Origin: Oscillospiraceae bacterium
GTDB lineage: Bacteria; Bacillota; Clostridia; Oscillospirales; CAG-272
Direction of reading: 5' to 3'
Assembly: GCA_009788105.1 (NCBI GenBank)
Contig: WQSD01000062.1
Location: forward strand, 1-7,121
Length of the DNA: 7,121 bases
Shown: piece by piece, positions 4,762-7,121 of the stretch
How positions within the stretch are numbered: position 1 is the first letter of the stretch
Layout: the number at the start of each line of letters is the position of its first letter
Position numbers and translations under genes: made by a program
The notes under the pieces: model-generated
The model's database searches: none
What the model saw: only the letters and a program-made list of their open reading frames with translations
What the model was told of the DNA's origin: nothing

Positions 4762-5040
4762 ATGTTTCGGAATATTTTGATTATATTTATGGGAATTGCC
4801 TTGATATACCTTCATTATAAAATTACACACCGCCCTAAAAAATACAAATACAAGTCGTGCCACATTACTCGCTATAAACAAGAACCGTTTTATGTAGACC
4901 CTGTTTTTTATGTGGTTCAGTTTTCAGATAACCCTAAGGAATGCTATTTTACTGTGTTTTTACCAGATGCATATATGCACGTTGACCACTATGTTGCTTG
5001 TGGACGTGATTTTTCTGTCTACGTAGAAACATGGCATTAA
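4762..5040 (+). CDS. Small membrane-anchored hypothetical protein
   Basis: This is a 92-residue protein. One N-terminal membrane helix (about residues 4-20, NILIIFMGIALIYLHYK) is followed by a basic stretch, HRPKKYKYK, and a small beta-rich domain with many Tyr and Phe (FYVDPVFYVVQFSDNPKECY, CGRDFSVYVETWH). The basic residues after the helix predict that the domain faces the cytoplasm. Three Cys residues in the domain are not in a recognisable motif. AAGAGG near 4749 overlaps the end of the preceding gene and supports the start. The family is unknown. Confidence 0.68.
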   Translation: MFRNILIIFMGIALIYLHYKITHRPKKYKYKSCHITRYKQEPFYVDPVFYVVQFSDNPKECYFTVFLPDAYMHVDHYVACGRDFSVYVETWH

Positions 5041-5053
5041 GGGAGAAATTCAG

Positions 5054-5491
5054 ATGAACAAAAAACTACTCAAAAATATGCTGTTGTTAGGGGTTGCTGT
5101 TTCTCTTTGTGCCGGACTGTCGTTGTTTCTCGTTAGTACCTTAATGCACGTCATACTATTTTCGCTGTTTGTGTTTGTGATTTATGGTTTCAGTTGTGCC
5201 TGTTGCTATGCGAAAAATCGCAAACACGTTGGTGCTTTTCAAGAAGCAGACCTTAATGATTGCTATTTTATTTGTGGACTTTATTCATTGTTTTTTATTA
5301 TGATTGGCTTGTTTGCCTTGCCAAGACTTACAGGGGGGTCTGAACTTCTTCTGTGGCTTTTGCTTTGGCAAGTGTCTTGTGTATATATAGTAAGCCGTTT
5401 TGGAGATGTTGTTATTAAAAAATATGTACTACCAACGCTAATGTTTGCAGTTCAATCCGAAATAAACAAGACGCCAAATATAAAGGAATAA
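5054..5491 (+). CDS. Four-helix membrane protein
   Basis: This is a 145-residue protein with four predicted membrane helices at about residues 8-27, 31-51, 70-90 and 97-114, then a short hydrophilic tail ending NKTPNIKE. The first helix follows a Lys-rich start. CACCYAK (48-54) ends helix 2. No transporter or enzyme motif is seen and I do not recognise the family. AAGGGAG about nine bases before the ATG supports the start, 13 bases after the preceding stop. Its last 54 bases overlap the 3' end of the minus-strand gene 5438-5956, so the two genes converge and opposing transcription could interfere. Confidence 0.65.
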   Translation: MNKKLLKNMLLLGVAVSLCAGLSLFLVSTLMHVILFSLFVFVIYGFSCACCYAKNRKHVGAFQEADLNDCYFICGLYSLFFIMIGLFALPRLTGGSELLLWLLLWQVSCVYIVSRFGDVVIKKYVLPTLMFAVQSEINKTPNIKE

Positions 5492-5956
5492 TAAAGCAAA
5501 AACTATCGTTAGTAATATCGCTCCGGTTTCTCCAACACCAGCAAAAAAATAGCTAATTATGTCAACTTCTAACCAATAGTGGGCTATTACCGCCAGCAAG
5601 TATTTAATATACAAAAGCACAAGAAGTATTTTGCCTTTTTTGCGAGGTCTAACTTTAATTGCATAGTGAATAACATCATCCCATGTATTAAAATCTTTTG
5701 GACTATAATACATAGAAAAATCCAGTATATCAAAAACATAGACCACTAAAAGTATTAAATAACTGTTTCCAACGAGAGCATTTAAGAGGTGGAGATTGTA
5801 TGCAGATACAAGCATCCGATAAAAAAAGAGGTTTGCTGTATATACTAAATGTTCGTTGTTAGCTAATGTGATGTGCAGGGCAACGCCGAAAATAAGTACC
5901 GCACCTCCGTGGGCAAAATGCTTTATTATATCAAATATTTTACTTATATTTTCCAT
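5438..5956 (-). CDS. Four-helix membrane protein encoded against the array
   Basis: This is a 172-residue protein with four predicted membrane helices at about residues 14-32, 62-80, 109-127 and 145-165. A charged cytoplasmic-type segment, KVRPRKKGK (101-109), lies before the third. FDILDFSMYYSPKDFNTWDD (75-94) is its most distinctive stretch. I do not recognise the family. It is the only minus-strand gene right of 1010. It has GGAGG nine bases before its ATG and a consensus SigA promoter, so it is an independently expressed single-gene unit, as seen for cargo genes in mobile elements. It overlaps the convergent gene at 5054 by 54 bases at the 3' ends, and no terminator is visible. Confidence 0.72.
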   Translation of the reverse strand: MENISKIFDIIKHFAHGGAVLIFGVALHITLANNEHLVYTANLFFYRMLVSAYNLHLLNALVGNSYLILLVVYVFDILDFSMYYSPKDFNTWDDVIHYAIKVRPRKKGKILLVLLYIKYLLAVIAHYWLEVDIISYFFAGVGETGAILLTIVFALLFLYIWRLVYFGLNCKH

Positions 5957-5981
5957 GTCGTAAAACCTCCATTTCTGTCGC

Positions 5982-5999
5982 TATATGCAGTATATGCAA
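5982..5999. repeat. Tandem 8-9 bp direct repeat over the -10 region
   Basis: TATATGCAG (5982-5990) is immediately followed by TATATGCAA (5991-5999). It spans the -10 box and expected start of the minus-strand promoter, so it could be an operator for a repressor. Confidence 0.45.
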
Positions 6000-6017
6000 G
6001 AAATAGGAGCTTGTCAA
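5989..6017 (-). promoter_or_regulatory. Consensus SigA promoter for the gene at 5956
   Basis: On the minus strand TTGACA (6017-6012), a 17-base spacer and TATACT (5994-5989) match the consensus as closely as the trmK promoter does. Transcription should start near 5982, leaving a leader of about 25 bases that contains GGAGG. No comparable plus-strand promoter is visible for the gene at 6058. TTGTCA (6011-6016) with ACTTAT (6034-6039) is a weak candidate. Confidence 0.85.
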
Positions 6018-6057
6018 CTACAAAATCAAATACACTTATCATCAAAGGAGACCCACC

Positions 6058-6104
6058 ATGACCCAAACTAACCCCAACCGTTGCACCATCATCGCAATGG
6101 CGAA
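6058..6104 (+). repeat. parA-start direct repeat, copy B
   Basis: This is 45 of 47 bases identical to 4501-4547. In this copy the ParA-like sequence continues past the repeat through the Walker A motif, so it is closer to the presumed parental gene. Confidence 0.92.
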
Positions 6105-7121
6105 CCAAAAAGGCGGCACAGGCAAGACCACGAGTGCCTACAATCTCGGCGTGGCTTTGCTAATGAACGGCATGGGCGACTTGGAAATATACCCGGAATA
6201 CGAGGGTTCTGACCTGTTCACAGACCACCGCACCGACAATCGCTATGCCCGTGTGCATGAAATTGTCCTTGACGAAACCAACAACCACGACCACGAAATT
6301 CCATTCGCCCACAAAGGTGAACCGATATTCCACAGCCTTGATGCGGATATTAGCAATGTTATTGGTACTGTCACCGGGCAGGATGTGTATGAACGCCTTG
6401 AACAGCTTATCTCTAAAAACCTACCCATGTTCGGCGATGAAGTCTATCACGCCGAAACCGGGCGCACCGGCTGGGTAACGGACGAATACGACTTCGGCTA
6501 CAACAGCGCAGGAGGTGTGGGAGATATATTTTACAAAGTAGACTTCGGCTACGAAGACGGCAAAGTGGAAAGCATACCAATAACCTCACTTACCATGAAC
6601 GCCGTGCGTGAAATGGAGTATGCTTTCCCGAAGGAATGGGCGGAGAAAGAACTTATGGCAACAGGAAAAGTGCCATTAGAGTATGACGGCAAAGTCTATC
6701 CAGTCGGATATATCGACTATCAATTTGAAGACCGTATAAGATTAGGCGACGATAGAGAATGGTTTTACGACAAAGAAAGCATGGAAGCCGCTATTGATAG
6801 AAACGACGAATTAAGACTTGACGGCAGGGTTTATGTATTCCACCCCTGCGAGCGTTTTCCGTATGTAAAAATTGACCGTTTGATAAATGGTGTAGATACA
6901 AGGTATTATAGCATCGATAGAACAAAAGACCAATGGGAAACTGAAGATAAGCACTTGTGGAAAACATATTTTGATACCTTAATAAAGGAGACGCCTGGTT
7001 TAGAGGCGGCGAAGCAAAAGGCGTGGGAAGCGGAGCAAGTCGAGCCAACAATCAAAGTAGATGACTGGATTTACCACCGCCCCACAAGTCAAGCTGGGCA
7101 AGTTGTTGGACTTGCTGACCA
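6058..7121 (+). CDS. Chimera: ParA N-terminus fused to an unrecognised protein, 3' end off window
   Basis: The frame is open for 354 codons to the right edge. Residues 1-41 are a ParA/MinD-type start: CTIIAMANQKGGTGKTTSAY (9-28) with the deviant Walker A K18-T25, then NLGVALLMNG. The protein then leaves the family. No Walker A' aspartate strand (xxVDxDPQ), Walker B or later ParA motif follows, so ATP hydrolysis as in ParA is not expected. The remainder is acidic and soluble, beginning LEIYPEYEGSD. FGDEVYHAETGRTGWV (125-140) followed by FYKVDFGYEDGKVESIPITS looks like an SH3/KOW-type small barrel, and VDDWIYHRPTSQAGQVVGL (334-352) looks like a second copy. TGKVPLEYDGKVYPVGYID is at about 202-220. 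The original start of the body may be the ATG at 6163 or 6172. AAAGGAG lies seven bases before the ATG at 6058. Confidence 0.75.
   Translation, partial: MTQTNPNRCTIIAMANQKGGTGKTTSAYNLGVALLMNGMGDLEIYPEYEGSDLFTDHRTDNRYARVHEIVLDETNNHDHEIPFAHKGEPIFHSLDADISNVIGTVTGQDVYERLEQLISKNLPMFGDEVYHAETGRTGWVTDEYDFGYNSAGGVGDIFYKVDFGYEDGKVESIPITSLTMNAVREMEYAFPKEWAEKELMATGKVPLEYDGKVYPVGYIDYQFEDRIRLGDDREWFYDKESMEAAIDRNDELRLDGRVYVFHPCERFPYVKIDRLINGVDTRYYSIDRTKDQWETEDKHLWKTYFDTLIKETPGLEAAKQKAWEAEQVEPTIKVDDWIYHRPTSQAGQVVGLAD

Noticed and set aside
6058..6180. Functional ParA partition ATPase
   Set aside because: Only the first 41 residues match ParA. The Walker A' and Walker B motifs and the rest of the fold are missing, and no ParB gene or parS-like repeats are seen.

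Overview
The window looks like a piece of a low-to-mid G+C Firmicutes genome, probably a gut-type Clostridia. The evidence is a TrmK-type tRNA methyltransferase, a Firmicutes-style PTS IIC protein, AGAGG/GGAGG ribosome-binding sites before nearly every gene, and two textbook SigA promoters. No marker in the window fixes a genus.

Layout. (1) Positions 1-973 are visibly more G+C-rich and read on the minus strand: a consensus promoter, then trmK (921-388), then the start of a PTS IIC-like permease that runs off the left edge. These look like ordinary chromosomal genes. (2) Positions 1014-1281 have no convincing gene but hold a succession of hairpins. (3) Positions 1282-2592 carry four small, A+T-richer plus-strand genes (80-113 codons). 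Each is preceded by a variant of one repeated leader ending in a shared AGAGG ribosome-binding site. (4) Positions 2593-4421 hold a 15-codon micro-ORF over a stem-loop, a tiny two-helix membrane peptide, a membrane protein with an uncertain 5' end, a protein with two tandem IS30-like helix-turn-helix units, and a small soluble protein. The last three are tightly packed. (5) Positions 4501-6057 hold three plus-strand genes (a basic Cys-containing protein and two membrane proteins). A convergent minus-strand membrane gene with its own consensus promoter follows. (6) From 6058 to the right edge runs a long open frame. It begins as a ParA-type ATPase but leaves that family right after the Walker A region.

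The most unusual feature is the link between regions 5 and 6. The genes at 4501 and 6058 start with the same 47 bases (45 identical), encoding MTQTNPNRCTIIAMA, and share TCAAAGGAG upstream. Their bodies are unrelated, and neither is a complete ParA. The 5' end of a parA-like gene therefore appears to have been joined to two different proteins. The two copies are in-frame direct repeats 1557 bp apart, so recombination between them would swap one body for the other and remove the genes between. The second unusual feature is the repeated leader, whose first two copies also carry tandem hairpins with different sequences but the same layout.

Most plus-strand proteins in 1282-6057 are unrecognised. 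The small size, repeated leaders, chimeric starts, isolated antisense cargo gene and composition change near 1010 fit an accessory region (integrative element or genomic island) beside trmK. No integrase, relaxase, phage structural gene, attachment site or CRISPR array is visible, so the kind of element cannot be named from this window.
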